Positions 20,891 to 30,270 of a DNA stretch of 35,847 nucleotides are shown in pieces. The position numbers and the translations under genes are program-made. The DNA is taken from positions 1 through 35,847 of the forward strand of contig JAJZXC010000003.1 in assembly GCA_021846365.1 (NCBI GenBank), read 5' to 3'. Origin of the DNA: Bacillota bacterium (GTDB lineage Bacteria > Bacillota > Sulfobacillia > Sulfobacillales > Sulfobacillaceae). How positions within the stretch are numbered: position 1 is the stretch's first letter; the number at the start of each line of letters is the position of its first letter. The notes under the pieces are model-generated. The model was not told the origin of the DNA and made no database searches. It saw only the letters and a list, made by a program, of their open reading frames with translations.

Positions 20891-22984
20891 ATGAACGATC
20901 GACCACCAGTGTCAACTCAACGGAGGACCTTTTTGGTGCTGTTGGGGGTGGGTCTTTTTGACATGACGGTGATGGGACGGTTGGTCGGCATTCAAGGATT
21001 AAACGCCCGGCGTCTACAGGCGTTGGCGGACGAGGTGCACTTTCGGGCAATCCCCCTGGCCGCCCCGCGGGGAAACATTGTCGATCGCACGGGGCGCCTT
21101 TTGGCCGGCAGCCATCACGTGCTCTCACTGTATGCGAGACCCTTACAGACCCGCGGCCGCCGGGCCCAGGAGGCGGTCTTGCTGGCCGAGCTGACCGGAC
21201 TTGCTCCCGAATTGGTCTTGCGGCGCCTTCACCGGCGACAGGGGTTTGTGTGGTTGAAGCGGCATCTTAGCCCCCTTGAGGCCGACGCCGTCAAGAGCCA
21301 ACTATCCGCCTTGCCGGGCATTTACCTCATCGCGGAAACCACGCGCTACTATCCCCAAGGTCACTTGGCGGGACCGGTGCTGGGTTTCACCGGGATTGAC
21401 AACCAGGGACTGGCTGGCCTCGAGCTGACCTACAATCGGGTGTTGGCGGGCCGGCCGGGTAAGATCGAAGAAGAGTACACCGCCCAAGGCGAGCCTCTGA
21501 TTCGCAGTCAGCAGCGGGTTACCCGACCGCAGGCGGGCGATTCCCTGAGGCTCTCGCTGGACAGCACTATCCAATGGATAGCGGAACGCGCCTGCGAACG
21601 AGCCATGGCAGAAACCGGGGCCAAGTCGGTCAGCGTGGTGGCGGTGAATCCGACGACCGGCGGCGTGCTGGCGCTCGCGCAGCGGCCGTCTTTCGACCCC
21701 AATTTCTTTCGCCAATATGAGGCGCGAGACTATCGGGTGTGGGCGGTGTCGGATACTAATCCTCCCGGTTCGATCTTTAAGCCAATCACCCTGGCCGCGG
21801 CCTTGGAAGCCGGCACCACGAGCGCTGGCAGCGGATTTTTTTGCCCCGGATTCAAGATTGTCGCTGGCCGCAAGGTGAACTGCTGGCGACTCGGCGGTCA
21901 TGGGCCTCAGTCGCTGAGTCAGGTGGTGATGAATTCCTGCAACGTGGGATTCATGGACCTCGGTCTCGGTCTCGGGGTTGACGCCTTTTATCATTGGATC
22001 GACGCCTTTCAATTGAATGGCAAAAGCCATATCGACCTGCCCGGTGAAGCCCGGAGCATTCTGCCCGCTGCCTCCCGGGTGACAAGTCTGGATTTAGCGG
22101 TGATGGCGTTTGGACAAACCCTCACCGTCACGTCGATAAACCTGCTGAACAGCGTGGCCGCCATCGCCAACCGCGGAGTTCTCCTCAAGCCCCACGTGGT
22201 GGACACGATTCAAAGCCCGCAAGGCAAACTCCTCCGACGCGTGGCGGCCGAGCCCGTCGGCCGGGTGATTTCCCCCGCTAACAGCCGACTCGTCCAAGAG
22301 ATGATGGTGGGCGTGGTGAGCCGAGGCACGGGCAAGCAGGCCAAGATCCCCGGTTACCGCATCGCCGGCAAGACCGGAACGGCACAAAAGGTGGTGAACG
22401 GCCGGGTGATGGAAGGCGTGTATATTGCTTCGTTTGTCGGCTTCGCGCCGGTTCCCGATCCTCAGGTCGCGTTAATGGTCAACATCGACGAGCCGAAGGG
22501 GGCGTTTTATGGGGGGCAGGTGGCGGCTCCGGTGTTTCGGCGGGTCATGCAACAGATTTTGCACTATTGGAGGATTCCTCCCAGCCATCCCATCCACCGA
22601 CCGGCGGCGGGAGAATCGGTGATGGTCCCTGACCTGGTGGACCTGGACCCGTCGACGGCAGAAAATGATGCCGCAGTGAGTGGCTTTCCGGTACAATTTA
22701 CGGGTGAGGGCGACGTGGTTGTGGCCCAGTCGGTGGAATACGGTGGCTGGCGGCCGGCCGGCACGGTGGTGAGGCTGAGATTGGGAAAACGTCCGGTGAT
22801 ATACCTGCAATGGGTGACGGTGCCGGATTTTCGCCAACTGACGGTCGCGGCCGCCCATCGGCTAGCCTCTGGGCTAGGGCTGAACGTCGACGGCGAGGAA
22901 ACTTCGAACGTCGTCCGCGGGCAGTCGATTGCCCCTGGAAGCGAGGTCAAGGCCGGTACCACCGTCTGGCTGCAAACCGGGTGA
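20891..22984 (+). CDS. spoVD: Sporulation-type class B PBP with PASTA domains (SpoVD-like)
   Basis: This transpeptidase belongs to the FtsI/SpoVD group. In B. subtilis SpoVD works with SpoVE in making spore cortex. The 697-residue protein has a membrane anchor (about 12-30), a dimerisation domain with APRGNIVDRTGRLLAGSHH, and catalytic motifs S294-I-F-K297, S349-C-N351 and K494-T-G496. Two PASTA domains follow, beginning near 576 (VMVPDLVDLDPSTAEN) and 640 (WVTVPDFRQLTVAAAHRLA). Unlike the preceding PBP it has the standard SxN. ATG 20891 has AAGGAGG at 20877-20883. The 98-base gap before it holds a possible promoter and stem. It could instead be the vegetative PBP, with the upstream gene specialised; the PASTA domains and order favour SpoVD. 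Confidence 0.85.
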   Translation: MNDRPPVSTQRRTFLVLLGVGLFDMTVMGRLVGIQGLNARRLQALADEVHFRAIPLAAPRGNIVDRTGRLLAGSHHVLSLYARPLQTRGRRAQEAVLLAELTGLAPELVLRRLHRRQGFVWLKRHLSPLEADAVKSQLSALPGIYLIAETTRYYPQGHLAGPVLGFTGIDNQGLAGLELTYNRVLAGRPGKIEEEYTAQGEPLIRSQQRVTRPQAGDSLRLSLDSTIQWIAERACERAMAETGAKSVSVVAVNPTTGGVLALAQRPSFDPNFFRQYEARDYRVWAVSDTNPPGSIFKPITLAAALEAGTTSAGSGFFCPGFKIVAGRKVNCWRLGGHGPQSLSQVVMNSCNVGFMDLGLGLGVDAFYHWIDAFQLNGKSHIDLPGEARSILPAASRVTSLDLAVMAFGQTLTVTSINLLNSVAAIANRGVLLKPHVVDTIQSPQGKLLRRVAAEPVGRVISPANSRLVQEMMVGVVSRGTGKQAKIPGYRIAGKTGTAQKVVNGRVMEGVYIASFVGFAPVPDPQVALMVNIDEPKGAFYGGQVAAPVFRRVMQQILHYWRIPPSHPIHRPAAGESVMVPDLVDLDPSTAENDAAVSGFPVQFTGEGDVVVAQSVEYGGWRPAGTVVRLRLGKRPVIYLQWVTVPDFRQLTVAAAHRLASGLGLNVDGEETSNVVRGQSIAPGSEVKAGTTVWLQTG

Positions 22985-23014
22985 AAGCGCCACGTCGGCA
23001 TGGGAGGTAGTGAG

Positions 23015-24499
23015 GTGCGACTCAAGCAAGTGATGGCGGGGCAACCTATTCGAGCGTGGATAGGAGACGCCGAGATGGAGATTAAGGGAATTCAGTACGA
23101 CTCTCGGCAGGTCGTGCCGGGCGACGTGTTTTGCGCGGTGCCGGGCTTCCGCACCGATGGACATTTGTTTTGCCGGGAAGCCCAACATCGCGGGGCACGC
23201 GCCTTCATCGTGGAGCGGGCGGAAGCGGTGCCTTCGGGGATGCCGGGGGTGGTGGTGGAAGACGCCCGCCGGGCCATGGCCAAGCTCTCCGACACGTTTT
23301 TTGGCTCCCCTTCGCGGCGGTTGTGGATGGTGGGGGTGACGGGGACCAATGGCAAGACCACGGTGACGCATTTGATCCGGGGGATCCTTGAGGCGGAAGA
23401 CATCGCTTGCGGTTTGACCGGCACCATCCACACTCTGGTCGGACCCGAGGTGTTCAAAGTGGTGCGCACCACCCCGGAAGCCCCTGACCTGCAGCGAATC
23501 TTGCGTCACATGGTGGACCGCGGAATGAAGGCGGCGGTGATGGAGGTATCTTCGCACGCCCTCGCCCTCAAGCGTGTTGAGCACGTGGAGTACGACGTTG
23601 CCGTGCTTACCAACTTGACCCAGGATCATCTCGACTTTCACAAGGATTTCGAAGATTACTTTCAGGCCAAGGCCCGTCTCTTTCGCGCCCTGGGACACGG
23701 ACTAGACAAGGGGCCGGTTGCAGCCGTGATTAACTTAGATGACCGCTATGCCACGCGCTTCTCGCAAGAGGCGACCGTTGCGGTGGTGACCTATGGTATC
23801 AAGTCAGGGGCAGATATCCGCGGTGAGCAGGTCCAAATCAGCAGCGACCGCGCGCAGTTCGTGGCAGTGTTTCCGAATGGTCACCGGCAACCGGTCAGTT
23901 TGGGCATGACCGGCCAATTTAACGTGCAAAATGCGCTGGCCGCGATGGCTGTGGGCTGGGTGCGCCAGATCGACCCGGAGACCATGGCGCGGGCGCTGGC
24001 GCGCTCGCCGGGCGTGCCCGGCCGTTTCGAGCGGATTGACCTGGGTCAGCCATTCACCGTCATCGTGGACTATGCCCACACCCCGGACGGGTTTGATAAC
24101 GTGCTGAAAACCACCCGCGAGTTTGCCATCGGCAGGGTGATGGTGGTGTTTGGCGCGGGCGGCGACCGAGACCAGGGTAAGCGCGCACAAATGGGCCAGG
24201 TGGCCGGGCACTACGCGGATTGGGTGATGCTAACGGCAGACAACCCGCGTTCGGAAGATCCGCGCGATATTATCGCCCAAATTGAGCAGGGCTTGCGAGA
24301 GGTCGGCGGGCAGTGGGAAGTGGAGCTCGACCGTGAGCGAGCCATCCGGAGCGCGTTGGGGCGGGCCAAGCCGGGGGATGTCGTGCTTATCGTAGGTAAG
24401 GGACACGAAACCTACCAGATCTATCGCGATGCCACCATTCACTTTGACGACCGGGAAGTGGCCCGGCAGGTGCTCAAGGAGATAGTGCAGCAGTCTTAG
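23015..24499 (+). CDS. murE: UDP-MurNAc-tripeptide synthetase MurE (meso-DAP adding)
   Basis: MurE adds the third residue to UDP-MurNAc-L-Ala-D-Glu using ATP. Seen: an N-terminal domain with GIQYDSRQVVPGDVFCAVPG, the P-loop GVTGTNGKTT (about 107-116), a central domain with VMEVSSHALALKRV and LTNLTQDHLDFH, and a C-terminal domain with IVDYAHTPDGFDNVLK. The specificity motif is DNPR (residues 409-412, TADNPRSEDP), the signature of meso-diaminopimelate enzymes; lysine-adding forms differ here. GTG 23015 is chosen because GGAGGT (23003-23008) lies six bases before it; an ATG at 23000 sits upstream of that site. This gives 494 residues. Confidence 0.97.
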   Translation: MRLKQVMAGQPIRAWIGDAEMEIKGIQYDSRQVVPGDVFCAVPGFRTDGHLFCREAQHRGARAFIVERAEAVPSGMPGVVVEDARRAMAKLSDTFFGSPSRRLWMVGVTGTNGKTTVTHLIRGILEAEDIACGLTGTIHTLVGPEVFKVVRTTPEAPDLQRILRHMVDRGMKAAVMEVSSHALALKRVEHVEYDVAVLTNLTQDHLDFHKDFEDYFQAKARLFRALGHGLDKGPVAAVINLDDRYATRFSQEATVAVVTYGIKSGADIRGEQVQISSDRAQFVAVFPNGHRQPVSLGMTGQFNVQNALAAMAVGWVRQIDPETMARALARSPGVPGRFERIDLGQPFTVIVDYAHTPDGFDNVLKTTREFAIGRVMVVFGAGGDRDQGKRAQMGQVAGHYADWVMLTADNPRSEDPRDIIAQIEQGLREVGGQWEVELDRERAIRSALGRAKPGDVVLIVGKGHETYQIYRDATIHFDDREVARQVLKEIVQQS

Positions 24500-24559
24500 G
24501 GCCAAGCCGGGTTACCCGGCCAGCAAGCGCGTAGGCGTAAACAAAGGAGGGAGCCAGCG

Positions 24560-26014
24560 GTGTCTGGGGTCTTTGGCCAGGAGCTAATTCACCAGCCGTC
24601 GGCAACGGTCGTCGGCGGGCAGGAACGGCTTACCGCTGGCGCACGGGTGATTTCCATAACGTGGCGAGAATGGGCCGAGTGGACCGGTGCCACCGTGCAA
24701 GGGGTGTCGAACCTCAACGCGCACATTCATCGGGTGACGATCGACAGCCGGACGGCGGGGTCCGGTGATCTGTTCGTCGCCCTGCCGGGCAGCCGGGTCC
24801 ACGGCCATCAATTCGTTGGTGAGGCGTGGCGGGCGGGAGCGGTGGCGCTGGTGGAGAACGGCTTCGCGGACTGGGGGGGACCGGTCCTGCGGGTAGCCTC
24901 GCCGTTGGACGCGATGGGCACGGTGGTCCGTCGCTATGTTGACGACCACGAGGTGCGTGTGGTCGGAGTTACCGGCAGTGTGGGCAAAACCAGCATCAAG
25001 GAATTGATTGCGGCGGTGTTGGCCACGAAATACTCCACGGCAGCCACGGTAAGCAACTACAATACCAAGATCGGGATTCCGCTATCGTTCTTTGATGCCT
25101 CGGGCGAGGTGGCTTATTTTGTGGCCGAAATGGGTATGCGGTTTGCCGGGGAAATCCGCCGGCTGACCGAAATCACCCCGCCCGACGTGGCCGTCATCAG
25201 CAACATTGGGCCCAGTCACCTCGAAACGCTGGGTTCCCTGGATGCGATTTCAGCCGCCAAGAGTGAGATTCTTCATGGTCTTCGGCCCGAGGGCGCGGCG
25301 GTGCTGAATTTTGACGATCCACGAGTGCGCTATCTAGGCAATAGTCTTAAAGGTCACCGGGTGATGTGGTACGGTGAAACGCCAGGCTTGCACGTGAGCG
25401 TCGAACAGGCCCAACTGGAACGCGAGCATACTCGCATCCGGCTCAGGTGGGACCAGCGAGCTTGGGACATCCGGCTGCCTTGGCTGGGCGTTCACCAAGC
25501 GGCCAATGTGGCGGCCGCATTTCTGGTCGGCATGGCCGCGGGGGTAGCCCCGGAGCAGGCGATTGAGGGATTGGAGACGATATCTGGCAACCGGTCGCGT
25601 ATTCGCCGTCATCAGGTGGGAACCCTGGAGGTTTTGGAAGACGACTACAATGCCAGCCCGGTGTCAATCGAGGCGGCCTTGGCGGTATTGGCCGCTCAGG
25701 CGGGCCGGCGCGTGGCTGTATTGGGCGACGTGTTGGAACTCGGGGCTGAAGAAGAAGCCATGCACCGGCGTATCGGGATTAAAACCGCGTCGAGGGCGGA
25801 TGTGGTGGTGACCGTAGGATCGCGTGCCCAGTACATCGCCGAAGAGACGGCGGCACGAGAATTGCCCACCTACAGCACGAAAACGATTGAGGAGGCGATA
25901 GCGGTGCTGACCAAGACGCTGCGCCCGGGAGATGTCGTCCTGGTCAAGGCCAGCCATGGAGTGGCGCTAGAACGGCTGGTGCGTCAGCTGGAGGAATGGG
26001 GCGGGCCACGGTGA
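24560..26014 (+). CDS. murF: UDP-MurNAc-tripeptide-D-Ala-D-Ala ligase MurF
   Basis: MurF adds D-Ala-D-Ala to complete the UDP-MurNAc-pentapeptide. The 484-residue protein shows the Mur-ligase order: an N-terminal domain with VTIDSRTAGSGDLFVALPG, the P-loop GVTGSVGKTSIKE (about 135-147), VSNYNTKIGIPLSFF, VAEMGMRFAGEI and VISNIGPSHLETLGS, and a C-terminal domain with DDYNASPVSIEAALAVLA and AVLGDVLELG. The start is GTG 24560, preceded by AAAGGAGG (24541-24548). The first 30 residues are not family-like, and a GTG at 24647 would match the family start better but lacks a ribosome binding site. The stop overlaps the mraY start. Confidence 0.96.
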   Translation: MSGVFGQELIHQPSATVVGGQERLTAGARVISITWREWAEWTGATVQGVSNLNAHIHRVTIDSRTAGSGDLFVALPGSRVHGHQFVGEAWRAGAVALVENGFADWGGPVLRVASPLDAMGTVVRRYVDDHEVRVVGVTGSVGKTSIKELIAAVLATKYSTAATVSNYNTKIGIPLSFFDASGEVAYFVAEMGMRFAGEIRRLTEITPPDVAVISNIGPSHLETLGSLDAISAAKSEILHGLRPEGAAVLNFDDPRVRYLGNSLKGHRVMWYGETPGLHVSVEQAQLEREHTRIRLRWDQRAWDIRLPWLGVHQAANVAAAFLVGMAAGVAPEQAIEGLETISGNRSRIRRHQVGTLEVLEDDYNASPVSIEAALAVLAAQAGRRVAVLGDVLELGAEEEAMHRRIGIKTASRADVVVTVGSRAQYIAEETAARELPTYSTKTIEEAIAVLTKTLRPGDVVLVKASHGVALERLVRQLEEWGGPR

Positions 26015-26976
26015 GACTCATTCTGGCGGTGGTAATTGGCTTTTCCGTCGCTCTGGCGCTGGGCCCGCTGCTCATTCCCCTGTTGCAGCGAATGAAGATC
26101 GGGCAGACGGTCCGCGAGGCAGGGCCGGAGACGCATCATAAGAAGCAGGGGACCCCGTTGTTGGGAGGTATCCTCTTTTTGGCGCCGCTGCTAGTGGCGG
26201 TGCCGCTGCTTGACGGCGGCTCGGTCTTGGCCTGGAGCCTCTTGCTGTTGATCCTCGGTTATGGGGCGCTTGGCTTGGCCGACGATTTGATCAAGACCTT
26301 GCATAAGCGTTCGCTGGGACTTAGGGCACGCGAAAAGCTTTTCGCCCAAGTTCTCCTCGCGGTGATCTTTGTCTGGCTTGCTCAACGTTACGGCGGTGCG
26401 CATCAGGGGTGGGTCTTGCCGTTCGGTTGGAAGCCGTGGACGCCGGGCATATGGTACGGCCCGATCGCCGTGCTAGCCATTTTGGGTGCTGGCAACGCCG
26501 TGAATATCACCGATGGCCTGGACGGACTGGCCGGCGGCGCGTCAGCCATCGCCATCGCGTTCTTTGCCTACGTTGCCATCGCGGGCGGTCATCAGGCGCT
26601 CGCTATAGTCAGTCTGACCATAGTCGGCGGACTGGTGGCGTTCTTACGCTACAATCTTCACCCCGCCGCCATTTTTATGGGCGACACCGGGGCGTTGTCG
26701 CTGGGAGCAGCGTTGGGGGGAGCCGCGGTGCTCTCCCACCTGGTGCTGCTGTTGCCGATTGTCGGGGTGCTGTTCGTCGTGGAGACCCTTTCCGTCATCG
26801 TGCAAGTGTTGAGCTTTAAGTTGACCGGAAAGCGGATTTTTCGGATGAGTCCCTTGCACCACCACTTTGAACTGGCGGGTTGGACGGAAGAGCGGGTGGT
26901 AACCGTATTTTGGCTGGTAGCCGTGTGCGGGGCGGCGGCCGCTTGGTGGCTGCGCATCCCAGTGCAGATATTGTAA
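26011..26976 (+). CDS. mraY: Phospho-MurNAc-pentapeptide transferase MraY
   Basis: MraY makes lipid I by moving phospho-MurNAc-pentapeptide onto undecaprenyl phosphate in the membrane. The polytopic protein has the conserved loops: HHKKQGTPLLGGILF, the catalytic GLADDLIKTLHKRSLGL, NAVNITDGLDGLAGG, FMGDTGALSLGA, and the MSPLHHHFELAGWTEERVV histidine motif. Start GTG 26011 overlaps the murF stop as GTGA and gives 321 residues; an ATG at 25996 has GGAGG only one base away. The gene is followed by ftsW after 17 bases; murD, normally between them, is absent. Confidence 0.97.
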   Translation: MRLILAVVIGFSVALALGPLLIPLLQRMKIGQTVREAGPETHHKKQGTPLLGGILFLAPLLVAVPLLDGGSVLAWSLLLLILGYGALGLADDLIKTLHKRSLGLRAREKLFAQVLLAVIFVWLAQRYGGAHQGWVLPFGWKPWTPGIWYGPIAVLAILGAGNAVNITDGLDGLAGGASAIAIAFFAYVAIAGGHQALAIVSLTIVGGLVAFLRYNLHPAAIFMGDTGALSLGAALGGAAVLSHLVLLLPIVGVLFVVETLSVIVQVLSFKLTGKRIFRMSPLHHHFELAGWTEERVVTVFWLVAVCGAAAAWWLRIPVQIL

Positions 26977-26993
26977 AGGATGGGGGGACGCGC

Positions 26994-28082
26994 GTGCGCG
27001 GAGGCCAGGATTTCATTCTGTTGGTGGCCGTCCTCAGCTTGCTGGCGGTAGGGACTCTGGTGGTGTTTTCGGCCAGCGCCCCGGGTGCCCTTTATGCCCT
27101 GGGCACCCCGTACCATTTTATTGAGCGTCAGATCATGTGGGCGGCGCTCGGTATCGGGTTGATGGTGGCTACCTCGCGTATTGATTACTGGCGGTACGAC
27201 CGGGGAATCTTGCCGTTTTTCGGCCTAAGCGTTCTCCTGTTGATCGTGGTCTTGGTGCCCCACATTGGGCGCGAGATTAATGGTTCCCGGCGGTGGTTGG
27301 GCTTTGGCCCCCTTATCGTGCAGCCTTCGGAACTGGCCAAACTGTCCATGGTGATGCTGTTTGCGCGTCTGCTCAGCATCAACCAGAACCGGATCGGCGA
27401 TTTTTGGCGCGGGGTGGTGCCGCATCTGGCCATCGCCTCAGTGGTGTTCGGCTTGGTGATTGCCGAACCCGACTTGGGGACGACGGTTGCCCTGGCGGGC
27501 ACCTTCTTCGTCATGCTGTTTGTGGCCGGTGCGCGCACTCGCCATCTGTTGGGGCTGGGGACCTCGGCGCTTCCCATCTTGGCGGCCGCGATTGTCGCTG
27601 CGCCATACCGGGTTCAGCGCGTGACCACATTTTTGAATCCCTGGAAAGATCCGCTAGGGGCGGGTTTTCACACGATTCAAGGGTTGTTGGCCTTGGGTTC
27701 CGGGGGCATCTTGGGGGTCGGTCTGGGCGCTTCCCGGCAGGCGCTGGGTTTTCTGCCCGAGGCCTACACCGACTTTGCCTTCGCCGTCCTGGGCGAAGAA
27801 ATGGGTTTGTTGGGCACGATTTCCGTCGTGGTGCTGTTCTTAATCCTGGCTTGGCGGGGATATCGCATCGCCATGCGGGCACCCGACCTGTTTGGGTCGC
27901 TGTTGGCCACCGGCATCACAACCATGATTGCATTGCAGGCGGGAATCAATATCGGAGTCGTCACCGATACGCTGCCGGTGACGGGAATCACCCTGCCGTT
28001 CATTAGTTACGGCGGCTCGTCGCTGGTCCTGAGCTTGTGTGGCGTCGGCATTTTGTTAAACATCAGCCAGCATGCGACGTAG
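26994..28082 (+). CDS. ftsW: Lipid II polymerase FtsW (SEDS family)
   Basis: FtsW is a multi-pass SEDS glycosyltransferase that polymerises lipid II with its cognate class B PBP. About ten hydrophobic segments are visible. Conserved SEDS blocks are NGSRRWLGFGPLIVQPSELA, VIAEPDLGTTVAL, FLPEAYTDFAFAVLGEE, and LPVTGITLPFISYGGSS near the C-terminus. The start is GTG 26994; AAAGGATGGGGGG (26975-26987) precedes it. The frame is open further upstream inside mraY, but that part is not family-like. The product is 362 residues, usual for Firmicutes. It could be SpoVE rather than the vegetative enzyme; sequence alone does not separate them. Confidence 0.94.
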   Translation: MRGGQDFILLVAVLSLLAVGTLVVFSASAPGALYALGTPYHFIERQIMWAALGIGLMVATSRIDYWRYDRGILPFFGLSVLLLIVVLVPHIGREINGSRRWLGFGPLIVQPSELAKLSMVMLFARLLSINQNRIGDFWRGVVPHLAIASVVFGLVIAEPDLGTTVALAGTFFVMLFVAGARTRHLLGLGTSALPILAAAIVAAPYRVQRVTTFLNPWKDPLGAGFHTIQGLLALGSGGILGVGLGASRQALGFLPEAYTDFAFAVLGEEMGLLGTISVVVLFLILAWRGYRIAMRAPDLFGSLLATGITTMIALQAGINIGVVTDTLPVTGITLPFISYGGSSLVLSLCGVGILLNISQHAT

Positions 28083-28160
28083 CGTATTGCCGTGCACCCA
28101 GGGGACCTCCGGCGGGCAGATTGCCTGCGGAGCGACCGGGAAAGCTTGGTCGAAGGAGCG

Positions 28161-29312
28161 ATGGGGTTGCGAATCGTATTGGCGGGTGGGGGGAGCGGGG
28201 GTCATATTTATCCGGCCCTGGCCATCTATCAAGCAATGAAAGAGGCGGATCCGTCGCTGGAGGTGCTGTACCTGGGGACCCGGCACGGGCTGGAGGCGAG
28301 CCTGGTGCCCAACCACCAGCTGCCCTTTCGCGCCATTCACGCCCAGGGAATGCTTGGCCAGGGGTGGAAAAAGCAGACGCTCGGGGCCGCTTCGGTGCTT
28401 TGGGGCGGGGTCGAGGCCGTCGCTATCTTGCGCCAGTTTCGCCCCGACCTGGTGATCGGCACCGGTGGCTACGTGACTTGGCCGGTGGGCATGGCGGCGG
28501 TTGTCCTGGGCGTCGGTTTAGTAATTCAAGAGCAAAACGTCTGGCCAGGATTGACCAATCGCCTGCTTTCCCGATTTGCGGCTTTGGTGATGACGCCTTT
28601 CGAGGAGAGCCGAGCGTACTTTTCCCACCCGCGGCGGGTCAAGGTGATTGCCAACCCGGTCCCGCCTCCCGTGCCCAAGACGCGCGAGCAGGCGCGGCAA
28701 AGTCTGGGACTGGATCCGGCCATCCGGCTCCTGATGGCGACCGGAGGGAGCCAAGGAGCGGCGGGTATCAACGACTGGGTGCTCGATCTGTTGCCGGCGG
28801 TTATAGATGCGCCCGACTTGGGCTTATTGTGGGCCACCGGCCCCCGCTACTATCCGGCGGTGGCCGAACGACTGGCGGGAGCCTACGGCCCCCTCGACCC
28901 GCGGCGGATTCGGGTCCAGGCATATTTCGATGCCATCGGTCAGTGCTATCGCGCAAGCGACCTGTTTTTGGGGCGAGCCGGCGCAATGACCATCGCCGAC
29001 TGCCTGGCCTACGGGCTACCAATGGTGCTGGTGCCCTCGCCCCATGTCTCCGAAGACCATCAAACCCGAAATGCCGGAAAACTAGAGAAGCAAGGAGCAG
29101 CCCTCGCCATGGTCGAGCGGGACTTGGGCCCGCGGGCCACCGAGCGAGTGCTCAAATTGGTGGCGGATGGGTCCGCCTTGGCGGTGATGGCCGAGAACAC
29201 ACGCCGAATTTCGGACCCCAGGGCCGCAGACAAGATGGCCAAGCTCATCTTGGATTTGAACCGTCGGCCACGGGGAGGTGAGTCGCATCGACTTCGCACC
29301 AATCGCCGCTGA
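28161..29312 (+). CDS. murG: Lipid II synthase MurG
   Basis: MurG is the peripheral membrane glycosyltransferase that transfers GlcNAc to lipid I. The 383-residue protein has the N-terminal VLAGGGSGGHIYPALAIYQA, then VIGTGGYVTWPVG, VIQEQNVWPGLTNRLLSRFA, the second Rossmann half with LMATGGSQGAAGIN, and FLGRAGAMTIADCLAYGLP with VSEDHQTRNAGKLE for UDP-GlcNAc binding. ATG 28161 follows GAAGGAGCG. The 78 bases after ftsW hold a modest hairpin (CTCCG 28107-28111 with CGGAG 28128-28132, GGCA 28115-28118 with TGCC 28122-28125) but no T-run. The gene overlaps murB by 35 bases; murC, normally downstream of murG, is missing. Confidence 0.97.
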   Translation: MGLRIVLAGGGSGGHIYPALAIYQAMKEADPSLEVLYLGTRHGLEASLVPNHQLPFRAIHAQGMLGQGWKKQTLGAASVLWGGVEAVAILRQFRPDLVIGTGGYVTWPVGMAAVVLGVGLVIQEQNVWPGLTNRLLSRFAALVMTPFEESRAYFSHPRRVKVIANPVPPPVPKTREQARQSLGLDPAIRLLMATGGSQGAAGINDWVLDLLPAVIDAPDLGLLWATGPRYYPAVAERLAGAYGPLDPRRIRVQAYFDAIGQCYRASDLFLGRAGAMTIADCLAYGLPMVLVPSPHVSEDHQTRNAGKLEKQGAALAMVERDLGPRATERVLKLVADGSALAVMAENTRRISDPRAADKMAKLILDLNRRPRGGESHRLRTNRR

Positions 29313-30270
29313 TCTGCGTAGGTTGAACGTAGGCGCGGTACGCGAACAAGAGCCCATGGCACGCCATACCTCGTACCGGATTGGAGGGCCGGCCCGGGTT
29401 TGGGTGGGCACCGAATCTGCCCAGGGGGTGGTCAACACCTTGGAATGGCTAAAGACTCGGCAAATTCCCTACGTCATCCTGGGACAGGGGACCAACCTCC
29501 TCGTTTCCGACCGAGGCGTGCAGGCGGTGGTGCTGTCCATCGCGGATGGATTGAAGGACGTCGCGATCCGGGAGGAGACGATGGACTCCGGTTCCGGGGT
29601 CCTGCTGACCAAACTGTCGCATTTGGCGGCTCGAGCCGGGCTGGGAGGCCTCGAATTTGCGATTAGCATCCCGGGAACCTTGGGCGGTGCCTTGGTCATG
29701 AACGCTGGTGCCCATGGCTCGGCGATGGTTGAAGTGGTGCGGTCGGTGAGGGTTTGGGACCCCGTGGCCGGCGTACGCGACATTCAGGCGGTGGAGGCCG
29801 AATTTGCATATCGACAAAGCCGGTTTCAGCGTTCGCCGTGGATTGCGCTGACCGCCGAGTTGGTACTTCATCCCCGCGATGCTGACGAAATCCGGGACGC
29901 CATGCGCCGCTTCATGACTCACCGCAAATCGACCCAGCCAGTCGGCCAGCCCAATGCGGGCAGCGTGTTCAAAAATCCGAGGCCGCTTTATGCCGGGCGC
30001 CTTATCGAAAGCGTCGGCGGCAAGGGCTGGCGGGCGGGGGATGCCGAGGTCTCTTGCCTGCACGCGAACTTTATCGTGAATGTGGGCCGGGCCAAGGCCG
30101 AGGATGTCCTCCGCCTGATGCGCCGAATCCGCTGTGCAGTGTATCAGCGCTACCACGTCATCCTGCGGCCCGAGGTGCGTTGGGTCGGGCCCGGAGAAGG
30201 GGGAGCCAGTGCGACATGGGAGAATTTGTGGTACGAGGAGGGCGTCGGCTTGACGGAACCGTGCGAATAA
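29278..30270 (+). CDS. murB: UDP-N-acetylenolpyruvoylglucosamine reductase MurB
   Basis: MurB is the FAD enzyme that reduces enolpyruvyl-UDP-GlcNAc to UDP-MurNAc with NADPH. Seen: the FAD-binding start ARHTSYRIGGPARVWVG, LGQGTNLLVSD, GLEFAISIPGTLGGALVMNAG, the type I tyrosine-loop block AEFAYRQSRFQRS, and the proton-donor serine S229 in NAGSVFKNP. The C-terminal catalytic Glu lies in LRPEVRWVG. The start is uncertain: GTG 29278 overlaps its own G-rich site GGGGAGG (29272-29278), and later in-frame codons (TTG 29323, ATG 29356) have no ribosome binding site. The gene lies across the murG 3' end by 35 bases and the murA 5' end by 55, a tightly packed set. Confidence 0.94.
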   Translation: MSRIDFAPIAADLRRLNVGAVREQEPMARHTSYRIGGPARVWVGTESAQGVVNTLEWLKTRQIPYVILGQGTNLLVSDRGVQAVVLSIADGLKDVAIREETMDSGSGVLLTKLSHLAARAGLGGLEFAISIPGTLGGALVMNAGAHGSAMVEVVRSVRVWDPVAGVRDIQAVEAEFAYRQSRFQRSPWIALTAELVLHPRDADEIRDAMRRFMTHRKSTQPVGQPNAGSVFKNPRPLYAGRLIESVGGKGWRAGDAEVSCLHANFIVNVGRAKAEDVLRLMRRIRCAVYQRYHVILRPEVRWVGPGEGGASATWENLWYEEGVGLTEPCE

